Assembly (NCBI GenBank): GCA_028277545.1 | Contig: JANQGB010001462.1 | Span: forward strand, 1-7,324 | Direction: 5' to 3' | Length of the DNA: 7,324 nt | From: Phycisphaerae bacterium | GTDB taxonomy: Bacteria > Planctomycetota > Phycisphaerae > UBA1845 | Shown: positions 1 through 6,385 of the stretch, one piece after another | Position numbering within the stretch: position 1 is the first letter of the stretch | How the letters are laid out: each line of letters begins with the position of its first letter | Notes under the pieces: model-generated | Database searches by the model: none | What the model was told of the DNA's origin: nothing | What the model saw: the letters and a program-made list of their open reading frames with translations, nothing else | Program-made: the position numbers and the translations under genes

Positions 1-1350
1 CAGGTGCTGAACAGCACCGACTGTCCGACGGTCACGGGCGAGAACTACTTCGCTACCGTGGTCTGGGACGGGTCCTCGCTCACGTGCGAGGCTGAGCAAT
101 CCGGCGGGCAGACGCGGCAGGTTCCCATCGACAGCAACGGCGATGCGGCGGCCGTAACGAACACCGTCAACGGTGTTGACTACGCTCAGATAGGCGTCTT
201 GTACGACTATTCACCTGACTCACCGCCACCGCCCGGGCCGTCCTCACTGACCGTTGACTTGGCGGCCCTGGGCCTGCAGACCGTTGAGACGGTCTACGTC
301 GCGACGCAGACGGCATGGTCCTTCGACCTGGGCAACGGAGTGAGAGTCGCCACGTTCATCTGTGAGTACACGGATGGCGGGAGTCCCACCACCCTCGACC
401 TGGTGATGGGGCAGAACACGGCTGAATGGGCTTGGGAGAATCCGAGTCACGCCGCCGTGTTTGGCGGCCCCCCGCCACATAGCATGCCGACCATAGTGTT
501 CACCAACGCCACCGACATTGACTCTGACCTGGGGACGTACGACGGACACACCTACGCTGCGCAGCTCACGCTGGACAGCTCGCGTACGCTGGCCAGTATG
601 TCCCTGGAACTTGTCGACGCCGATACGCTGGTCAGTCGCCGTGCTCCGGAAAACTCCGAGCCGACCTGGCTGGGACAGGCCCACATAGCCGTCACCCTGG
701 AAGGACCCTCGGGGACACCGAACGATCAAGACGACGCTCCCTCGTCCGATTTGACCGCCGCGGACTTGCACGGCTGTTGGCGAGTGGACGTGGTCGACGC
801 GGAGGAAGACGAGCCCGTCGTCCTGATCTACGACATCGACGCCAGCGGCAATCTGGCAACTCTATGGGTGGAAGACGAGGCTGGAGACCCACCCCGGACA
901 CAGATCATCGAGGTGGCTCGCTTCAGTTCGGCCAACGCGGGGTTCCTGGGATCGCTCATTGCGAATACTCAGCAGAGCATAACAGTCGACGCGGACGCGA
1001 TGGAAGCGGAGCTGTCCTTCAGCTTTGACTTCCAGTTCGAGGACCAGTCCACCACCATGGCCTTGGACATACACGAGGCGGCGTTGTCGGGCGATCCGCC
1101 GAGCAGTTTCGTCTCCAACTCTGTGAGCGGGAGTGCGGATACAACCTGGGCGCCACCGGCGAACGGCCAGGCCACGGGCTGCCCTGACCCTGCCCAGGAA
1201 GATGTCGTTTCGCAGGAAGAGGTCGAAGCCGATCTGGACTTAGACCTGGATGCGTGCGGAACGGGTACGGGCATGATGATGCCGTTGATGTTCTTCAGCT
1301 TGTGGTTTATCAGGCCGCGACGCCGGGTCAGGATTGGAACGCCCGGTTGA
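1..1350 (+). CDS. Secreted beta-rich protein with C-terminal Cys-Gly/hydrophobic/Arg anchor tail (5'-truncated)
   Basis: The reading frame is open from base 1 (CAG, then GTG at 4) with no signal peptide and no ribosome binding site, so the true start lies upstream of the window. The 449 visible codons encode an acidic protein rich in Thr, Ser, Asp, Val and Gly with alternating beta-strand patterns, as in exported proteins. A proline run near residue 75 separates two apparent domains: about 80-210, and about 253-390, which opens with DLHGCWRV and resembles a lipocalin-like beta barrel only in its first motif. The end is tripartite: an acidic stretch (EEVEADLDLDLD), Cys419-Gly420, a hydrophobic segment (MMMPLMFFSLWFI, 425-437) and RPRRR (438-442). 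That layout is known from C-terminal sorting or anchoring tails of the MYXO-CTERM/GlyGly-CTERM type, though I cannot assign it to a named class. The next gene starts 42 bases downstream. Function unknown; surface location is inferred. Confidence 0.8.
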   Translation, partial: QVLNSTDCPTVTGENYFATVVWDGSSLTCEAEQSGGQTRQVPIDSNGDAAAVTNTVNGVDYAQIGVLYDYSPDSPPPPGPSSLTVDLAALGLQTVETVYVATQTAWSFDLGNGVRVATFICEYTDGGSPTTLDLVMGQNTAEWAWENPSHAAVFGGPPPHSMPTIVFTNATDIDSDLGTYDGHTYAAQLTLDSSRTLASMSLELVDADTLVSRRAPENSEPTWLGQAHIAVTLEGPSGTPNDQDDAPSSDLTAADLHGCWRVDVVDAEEDEPVVLIYDIDASGNLATLWVEDEAGDPPRTQIIEVARFSSANAGFLGSLIANTQQSITVDADAMEAELSFSFDFQFEDQSTTMALDIHEAALSGDPPSSFVSNSVSGSADTTWAPPANGQATGCPDPAQEDVVSQEEVEADLDLDLDACGTGTGMMMPLMFFSLWFIRPRRRVRIGTPG

Positions 1351-1377
1351 CCGGAGTGGCGAGCGGAGCGGCGTTAC

Positions 1378-1384
1378 AGGGAGG
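1378..1384 (+). promoter_or_regulatory. Ribosome binding site of the lipoprotein gene
   Basis: AGGGAGG lies 8 bases before the ATG at 1393. It sits only 2 bases before the in-frame TTG at 1387, which favours ATG 1393 as the start. The signal peptide then begins MRT, with the expected positive charges. Confidence 0.7.
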
Positions 1385-1392
1385 CCTTGGCG

Positions 1393-3702
1393 ATGCGAAC
1401 CCTGCTGAATACGCGCCTGGCGTTAGCGTTGTTCTGCGTTTGCCTGACCATCGTCGCTTGCACCAGCGGCGGCGGTGGCGGGGGTGGCGGGGGTGGCGGC
1501 CAGCCTCCCGGTAACGGACCCGACGCGGGACCTGATGACTCGGGCCTCGTAATCACGGGCGCATCCTATCCAGTTCCGCTGGGCGCCTCGGGAGCTCTGG
1601 ACCTTACTGGCGAAGACCACAGCGACACGGCGGAAGTGCGGGTGGAACTGTTCACGCAGGTTCCCACCGACGCTCCCTCAGCCTGCACACTCTCTCTGGC
1701 GGCTGACGATGTGCGGGTCAGCGGACAGTCTGAGTCCCAGACTCTGACAGTAGCGGTCTTCGTCGACAGCGGTACTTCGAACACGCCCTGTACCAGCGGA
1801 GAGGAAGTGGGAGCATTCACGGTGGTAGCCGACGGCACCGACGTGGTAGTTGGCGTCAGCGAGATATCCCTGGCTGGTGCGGCTCTCTCCGATGTGCGCA
1901 GCGGGCTATTCGGGCTGTGCCTGGCCGCGACTGGGGAGTCGGACGCCACGCTGCAGATAACGCAAATCGGCCTCGCCTTCGTGCCGCCGTCCACCGCCGG
2001 GCCTGGAACCGGCAGCGAAGATGACACGCCCGTTGAGCCGGTAGATGTCGAACCGATCGAAGGCCCCTCCCCCGCCGAGTTTGCCGCCGAGGAGGACACG
2101 CGTGTATCTGGGATGGTCTCGTCCGCAACCGGTGGTACGCTGACCTCGACGGGTGCTACCCTGATGACGCTGGACATTCCTGCGGGGGCGTTGCCCGAGG
2201 ATACCGAAGTCTCCATGACGCTGCTCAGCGATCGCTCCGAGGGCCGATACGGGGTAGTGGCCATGTTTGAGCCGGACGGCCTGGAGTTAGGCGCCCCCGC
2301 CACGCTGACCATCATCCTCGATCCACCGCTGGCGCCGGAGGAGGCGCTGAGGATCGTCGAGATGCCCTCGACCGATGCCCGCGTGCTTCTCGATACCGGC
2401 CTGCTGGCGGAGGTATCCGAGGATGGCACTGCAGTCCGCATCCCCGTCGAGCACTTCAGCGCCAGCGGGTACTACGTCAACTGTCACGCCTATTCGCTGC
2501 GCCAGATCATTCAGGCCCTCACCAGGCCAACGGACCAGGGCGGGCAGGGCATGTCCAAGGAAGCCATCTTCGGCGAGATGCGGGGGGCGGTCGGCAACGC
2601 CTGGATCAAGCGCAAGTCGGGCATGAGCGACGACGAGTACGACGAGAAGGTCTTGCACGCTTACGCCGATCTGCAGCAGAAGTTCGAGAAGCTTGCCCAG
2701 GACGACGTCAAGGTACAGGCCAACGAGCACGAACTTCTGGCTTTCCTGAACACGTTCTACACGCTGTCCGAGGCGCGGCTGGAGCCGGAGCGGGACGATC
2801 AGGGACGCGTCAAGACGGATTCGAGCGGTAACGCGATTGTCAACCCGGTTGACGCTGACTGCCTGGAGGCACTGACCGGCCTGGCCGGCCGGGCAGACCA
2901 CATGCCGCCGATTCTGAACTTCGGTAAGCGCTTCACAGTCGACGGTAGCTCTGACGAGGCGCTCTCCTCAGAGGAAGGGCCGGTGATCTATGACGGCATT
3001 CCGCACAGCGCCCCGATTGTCGCTCGAAGCGATGGTTCGGCCATGATCAAGCAGGGTGTTGCCTTCACCAAGGCGCAGGCTGACGCCTTGCAGGATGCTC
3101 GCGAGGCATCCCGGCAGAACGAACCCGACCGCTGGGAGGAACATAACCTGACCATGCCACCGCGAAGCGTCGTCCCGGTGGAGATTGGCTACCTTGACCG
3201 CCTGCGCAGTCTGCACAGCGGAGCGGCCGTTACGGAGGAGTTCGATCGCTGGGACGCGGACGCCAGTCTGGTTACCGAGAGCAAAGCACTGCCCTGGGTG
3301 GCGGCCCGCATCTGGGTGCCGCGCGGCGTCTCGGCGGAGGTCTGTACGGAGGCGGAGCAGGAAGAACCGCCCCAGGAACCGCCCGCTGAGGACTGCACCG
3401 TCTACGAGCCCTCGACTCGCTGGCACTTGCACTACGATTGGAACTGCGACGGCGAGGCGGATTCCGAGAACCTCTGGCACCTGCGCGCGGACGGCAGCAT
3501 CTCCGATCACTGGCTGGGCACCATCAGCGGCTCATCCTGGGAGGTGAAGGACGACCGGGTCCACCTGTACAGCAGCATCGGCGATACGCACCGCGAGGCC
3601 GATCTGTCCGCCGACTGCAAGAAGATGGAGAACGGGCGGTACTACTACGACGACGGCACGCTGGACGAAGACTCGACGTGTTGGTGGGCGGAGAAAGGGT
3701 GA
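1393..3702 (+). CDS. Large lipoprotein with poly-Gly tether and ZU5-like domain
   Basis: The protein is about 769 residues, starting at ATG 1393. The N-terminus is a lipoprotein signal peptide: Arg2 and Arg8, a hydrophobic core, then the lipobox I-V-A-C with Cys23 as the lipidation site. Residue +2 is Thr, not Asp, which by the E. coli rule would favour the outer membrane. Eleven glycines follow (26-36) as a flexible tether. Next comes a beta-rich region with paired cysteines (about 50-200), then at about 237-356 a ZU5-like domain with the recognisable GGTLTSTGATLMTLDIPAGA pattern and a terminal HFS motif (His354). A helical, charged region (about 370-480) and a C-terminal beta domain rich in Trp and Cys (about 670-769, ending in CWWAEKG) complete it. 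The C-terminal part resembles small WxxDG-type domains of putative lipoproteins. No catalytic motif is visible. Role unknown; a structural, adhesion or sensing role at the cell surface is inference. It may be co-transcribed with the upstream gene. Confidence 0.85.
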   Translation: MRTLLNTRLALALFCVCLTIVACTSGGGGGGGGGGGQPPGNGPDAGPDDSGLVITGASYPVPLGASGALDLTGEDHSDTAEVRVELFTQVPTDAPSACTLSLAADDVRVSGQSESQTLTVAVFVDSGTSNTPCTSGEEVGAFTVVADGTDVVVGVSEISLAGAALSDVRSGLFGLCLAATGESDATLQITQIGLAFVPPSTAGPGTGSEDDTPVEPVDVEPIEGPSPAEFAAEEDTRVSGMVSSATGGTLTSTGATLMTLDIPAGALPEDTEVSMTLLSDRSEGRYGVVAMFEPDGLELGAPATLTIILDPPLAPEEALRIVEMPSTDARVLLDTGLLAEVSEDGTAVRIPVEHFSASGYYVNCHAYSLRQIIQALTRPTDQGGQGMSKEAIFGEMRGAVGNAWIKRKSGMSDDEYDEKVLHAYADLQQKFEKLAQDDVKVQANEHELLAFLNTFYTLSEARLEPERDDQGRVKTDSSGNAIVNPVDADCLEALTGLAGRADHMPPILNFGKRFTVDGSSDEALSSEEGPVIYDGIPHSAPIVARSDGSAMIKQGVAFTKAQADALQDAREASRQNEPDRWEEHNLTMPPRSVVPVEIGYLDRLRSLHSGAAVTEEFDRWDADASLVTESKALPWVAARIWVPRGVSAEVCTEAEQEEPPQEPPAEDCTVYEPSTRWHLHYDWNCDGEADSENLWHLRADGSISDHWLGTISGSSWEVKDDRVHLYSSIGDTHREADLSADCKKMENGRYYYDDGTLDEDSTCWWAEKG
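1468..1500 (+). repeat. Poly-glycine coding G-rich tract
   Basis: Eleven consecutive GGN codons made of near-repeats of GGGGGTGGC follow the lipidated Cys codon by two codons. The run is in frame and encodes a flexible linker. The near-perfect repetition makes it prone to slippage in 3-base or 9-base steps, which would change linker length without breaking the frame. Confidence 0.85.
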
Positions 3703-3717
3703 CGGAACGACCATGCT

Positions 3718-3775
3718 AAACGGGGACGCAGCTGGTTTCTGGTCCAAGCCGCCAAGACTAGCTGCGTCCCCGTTT
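3718..3775. repeat. 16-bp perfect inverted repeat, terminator or REP/MITE-like element
   Basis: The arms 3718-3733 (AAACGGGGACGCAGCT) and 3760-3775 (AGCTGCGTCCCCGTTT) are perfect reverse complements. With G-U pairs the stem can extend inward to about 21 pairs (to 3738/3755), leaving a 16-base loop. It begins 15 bases after the stop of the lipoprotein gene, the usual place for a terminator. Each outer end carries only three T/U residues, so a classical U-tract is weak. The symmetric AAAC-GGGGAC ends resemble dispersed REP-type palindromes mobilised by RAYT/IS200-like transposases, but no transposase is present here. It could end transcription from both directions and would insulate the downstream cassette. 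Confidence 0.75.
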
Positions 3776-3980
3776 CAGCCCCGCCGCCCTGTGAGAGGGA
3801 CTCTGGGATCCGATGCCTCGCGCCGAAGTACGACAACCGCCAAGTGCTTTCACGATTCATCTGGCCAATGGTCGCTCCAGCGCGGTGATCTCCTGCACCA
3901 GGTCGGCAGCCTTGCGGGTCGCGGAAGCCCTAAGTAGGCTAGCTGCGCCGAATAGACATTACCGTGCAGTGCGTAGCCGT
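3776..3980. other. Spacer without an intact gene
   Basis: Between the inverted repeat and the leader of the next gene I find no intact coding region, RNA gene or clear sigma-70 promoter. Short open stretches on both strands have no supporting ribosome binding site. A minus-strand run of 33 sense codons (3857-3958) is gene-like in composition but lacks a start codon and is treated as a possible remnant. The promoter of the downstream cassette probably lies here, but I cannot place its -35 and -10 boxes. Confidence 0.5.
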
Positions 3981-4030
3981 CTGAGGGTTCGGCCGGTCTC
4001 GGTTCGTGCCGGCAACTCAGGCTGAGCCGG
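3981..4030 (+). promoter_or_regulatory. Candidate alternative-hairpin leader overlapping the ribosome binding site
   Basis: Two hairpins share sequence. Hairpin A pairs CTGAG 3981-3985 with CTCAG 4016-4020 and GCCGG 3992-3996 with CCGGC 4009-4013, with small bulges. Hairpin B pairs CTCA 4016-4019 with TGAG 4023-4026 and CCGG 4009-4012 with CCGG 4027-4030. B takes in the GG of the GGAG ribosome binding site (4029-4032), so A would leave it free and B would hide it. The 11-base palindrome CTCAGGCTGAG (4016-4026) could instead be a protein operator. The pairings are seen in the sequence; a regulatory role is inference. Confidence 0.35.
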
Positions 4031-4032
4031 AG
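4029..4032 (+). promoter_or_regulatory. Ribosome binding site of the PIN-like gene
   Basis: GGAG sits 7 bases before ATG 4040 and only 1 base before the alternative in-frame GTG at 4034. This spacing decides the start in favour of ATG 4040. Confidence 0.65.
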
Positions 4033-4039
4033 TGTGGCC

Positions 4040-6322
4040 ATGGAACTGGTTGAGCGAACAGATCATGGGACAGTGGAGAGGTTTGCCCGGGCACTCCGTC
4101 TGGCCGTTTACGATTGCGAGCTAGAACAGCAGGGCGAATTGCGTTTCTTTTATGATGCCGATGTAGTATTCAACATCGTCCTCGGCTCTCTCCAATTCAT
4201 GGACCATCGGCCTTCTTGGCGCGTTGGGCCCATGCTCGTTCGAGCACTGTTGAGCATGGGCTACCTCGGCCGCATGCGAGTTCTTCCTCCGCATAGCCTC
4301 GAACTCGCTGGTCTGATTCGAGGTTTACCGAGTCCTGCCGAATGGTACAGCGACCGATTGAAGTCGTTCCTTGAACATGCGGGAGTCCACGCGCACGTGG
4401 AGCGACTTCATCACCTTGTTCGTGAGTTGCCGTCGGACGAGGCAAAACTGGCTCGCTTTCTACAGGAGCTCCAGGATATTGGTGCTCACGCCTTGGTGGC
4501 GATGGAGCTTGGCGCCGGGACTTGGCAGCAGCGGTTCAAACGGCTGGTCGACCATCGCCTACTGTCTTTTGACCAACCCGGGCCTGAGGCCGATGAGGTG
4601 CTATGGTCCGACACAGTTTGGGAGTTCAAGACGGCGATCTCGCGAGTACGACCGGACGACCGGTTTGCGCTTAACAACCTGAGGGACGCGGCGGCCTTGG
4701 CTATACTGAGCACGCTGGTCGGTAGGCATAACGCTGGCGAACAAACATGTATGGTTCGATTTCACACGGAGACACGGCTTCTAAACGCCGTTTGCAGGGA
4801 GACTCCACGGTTGCGTGACTTACTGTCTTATTCGCATCCGTCTTTCGAAGGGACTTCTCGTGTGGATCGCGACATGTCGCTTGTGATCCGAGACAGCGAC
4901 TACTTTCTCGTGCGCTCGAGTTTCGAAGCCCTACGGTTTCCCGGCATAGTAATGAAGGACGTTCACCCCGCTGTCCAGTTGGATCAGCTCAAGGCTCTTG
5001 CATCCCATCTCTCAGATCTACACAGAACCAATGTTCCTGAAAAGAGTGTGATGCTCATAGGGCAGCCGATTCTAGGTCGCCAGCTCGGGGACGTCATCGA
5101 TGAGTTCGCCTCGCTGTCGTTCCTCAGATCTCTGTGGGCTCGTTACGAGCTACCACCAGCTGCAAGGGAGCTTATTCCAAAGCTTGCCGAAGTGTGGGAG
5201 TTTGCCAGCCAACCCATAGTTGCTGACCGATTAGACGAGGAAATTCGCGAGATTCAACATACCGTATATACGCAGGTGGCACGTGTGCAAAGGTGGCAGG
5301 ACGCGTACCTGCGGATCTGTGGCGCCGCGCGGCAGCGCTCCCGCCCCACCGAGATGTTGCCAGCTCCAGATCCTATGCGCGATATCGGGTTAGCGATATG
5401 GGGAATACCTTGGACCGCAGCGCAAGAAGAACGACTCGTCTCCTTAGTGCACGGGATCATGGGAGCCGATCACGAGGACTGGATTCGCGCGTGTGCCAAT
5501 CTCGCAACACTAGTCGAGCATGTGGATGGTGATGAGGAGGCGTGTGGAGTTGCGTGTGGTGCATTGCTTTTTCTTAACGAGTATGAGTGCATTGTGCATA
5601 CCATCATGGAATGCACGAAGGAACGCGGTGGTACTATCGCGATCGGATACGACGTGCTGCGCGAGGCGGCAATAATGCTGGGACGGCGCCGATTGGGCAT
5701 TGCGCACAAACAACAAATGCTCACGGCTCTTTTTGACGGACGACGCGGATTGCAGGAGAATACCGACGATTTGGGAAGGTTTCTTCTTGGATTCGGCCAC
5801 GTGGCCTATGCGGCTTGGGAGACGGAACGTGGAACTCTGGGTGGGCGAAGTGCGTTCGGGGGTGAGCAGCATGCGTTGATCCGCGAATGGGCCAAGTGGA
5901 GCTTCGAAGCGGGCTCTGAGGCAGTCATGCTTCTGGGGCAAGGCTCCCTCGAGTGGGCGTTCGCGATTAACCATTGTGCCCGTGTTGGCAGTATGGCGGG
6001 CATAGAGAGGGAAAGGACAGAGGCGTATCTCGAGACACTGCTGGACCTTCGCGCCACCGGTTTATGGCATTATCGATTCGAGGACACTTGGGCGTGGCAT
6101 CTGGTAGTCTCCGCGCGCCGGAGGTGGGACGAAGAGAAAGATCAGAGAGACGCCGAGGCGCTGGATTCCGCGCGCCGACAGGTGTGCGCTGAGCTGGAGA
6201 AGGCTCAGCGATATCTAGACCGGGCGCGTCCTAGCTTCGGCGATCCGCTCATCGAAGTGCATAAGATGCAGTTGCTGCGTTTGCAGGAGGAAGTCGGCCT
6301 GTGGAGTCACCGCTCTCACTGA
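4040..6322 (+). CDS. Putative PIN-like nuclease with long helical C-terminal region, partner of TIR protein
   Basis: The product is about 760 residues, with no signal peptide or membrane segment, so cytoplasmic. The N-terminal 250 residues fit a PIN-like nuclease fold: a hydrophobic strand ending in acidic residues (RFFYDADVVFNIVLG, D39/D41); a second strand and helix of the form RVLPPHSLELAGLI, with E88 at the usual second acidic position; NNLRDAAALAILSTLV with D216, like the conserved Asp helix; then strand plus VRFHTETRLL with E244. Between E88 and D216 lies an unusually long helical insert. PIN domains use such acidic residues to bind metal and cut RNA. Residues about 300-760 are almost entirely helical (for example 478-590 with short Ala/Leu-rich helices), suggesting a helical-repeat sensor or scaffold, but I recognise no named family. 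The TIR gene follows 63 bases downstream. Third positions are richer in A/T than in the lipoprotein genes, suggesting acquisition by transfer. The coding call is firm; the PIN assignment rests on pattern only. Confidence 0.85.
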   Translation: MELVERTDHGTVERFARALRLAVYDCELEQQGELRFFYDADVVFNIVLGSLQFMDHRPSWRVGPMLVRALLSMGYLGRMRVLPPHSLELAGLIRGLPSPAEWYSDRLKSFLEHAGVHAHVERLHHLVRELPSDEAKLARFLQELQDIGAHALVAMELGAGTWQQRFKRLVDHRLLSFDQPGPEADEVLWSDTVWEFKTAISRVRPDDRFALNNLRDAAALAILSTLVGRHNAGEQTCMVRFHTETRLLNAVCRETPRLRDLLSYSHPSFEGTSRVDRDMSLVIRDSDYFLVRSSFEALRFPGIVMKDVHPAVQLDQLKALASHLSDLHRTNVPEKSVMLIGQPILGRQLGDVIDEFASLSFLRSLWARYELPPAARELIPKLAEVWEFASQPIVADRLDEEIREIQHTVYTQVARVQRWQDAYLRICGAARQRSRPTEMLPAPDPMRDIGLAIWGIPWTAAQEERLVSLVHGIMGADHEDWIRACANLATLVEHVDGDEEACGVACGALLFLNEYECIVHTIMECTKERGGTIAIGYDVLREAAIMLGRRRLGIAHKQQMLTALFDGRRGLQENTDDLGRFLLGFGHVAYAAWETERGTLGGRSAFGGEQHALIREWAKWSFEAGSEAVMLLGQGSLEWAFAINHCARVGSMAGIERERTEAYLETLLDLRATGLWHYRFEDTWAWHLVVSARRRWDEEKDQRDAEALDSARRQVCAELEKAQRYLDRARPSFGDPLIEVHKMQLLRLQEEVGLWSHRSH

Positions 6323-6339
6323 GGCGGACGGACCTGCAG

Positions 6340-6359
6340 GGGCTGATCTTGTACAGCCC
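6340..6359 (+). other. Small hairpin between the two cassette genes
   Basis: GGGCTG (6340-6345) and CAGCCC (6354-6359) form a perfect 6-bp stem with an 8-base loop. No T-run follows, so this is not a normal terminator. It may mildly attenuate or stabilise the bicistronic RNA, or be chance. Confidence 0.3.
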
Positions 6360-6374
6360 TAGCTCTGCTCTGTT

Positions 6375-6378
6375 GGAG
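6375..6378 (+). promoter_or_regulatory. Ribosome binding site of the TIR gene
   Basis: GGAG within TTGGAGAA lies 7 bases before ATG 6386. This supports the chosen start and independent translation of the TIR protein within the shared transcript. Confidence 0.7.
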
Positions 6379-6385
6379 AAGTGCT

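Noticed and set aside
1387..1392. TTG start at 1387 for the lipoprotein gene
   Set aside because: It lies 2 bases after AGGGAGG; ATG 1393 has 8-base spacing and gives a normal signal peptide.
1468..1500. CRISPR or tandem-repeat array
   Set aside because: The G-rich tract is an in-frame poly-glycine linker; no direct repeats with unique spacers occur anywhere in the window.
1566..2441. Long minus-strand open frame (291 codons) inside the lipoprotein gene
   Set aside because: It is Ser/Thr/Arg-rich, lacks any recognisable motif, and is the antisense shadow of a clearly real plus-strand gene with lipobox and ZU5-like domain.
2287..3510. Minus-strand open frames of 204 and 180 codons inside the lipoprotein gene
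   Set aside because: They are explained by high GC3 of the plus-strand gene; there is no ribosome binding site and no domain signal.
3713..4025. Plus-strand open frames of 70-74 codons in the spacer
   Set aside because: They run through the inverted repeat and leader hairpins, have no ribosome binding site, and their composition is not protein-like.
4034..4039. GTG start at 4034 for the PIN-like gene
   Set aside because: Only one base separates it from the GGAG ribosome binding site, whereas ATG 4040 has ideal 7-base spacing.
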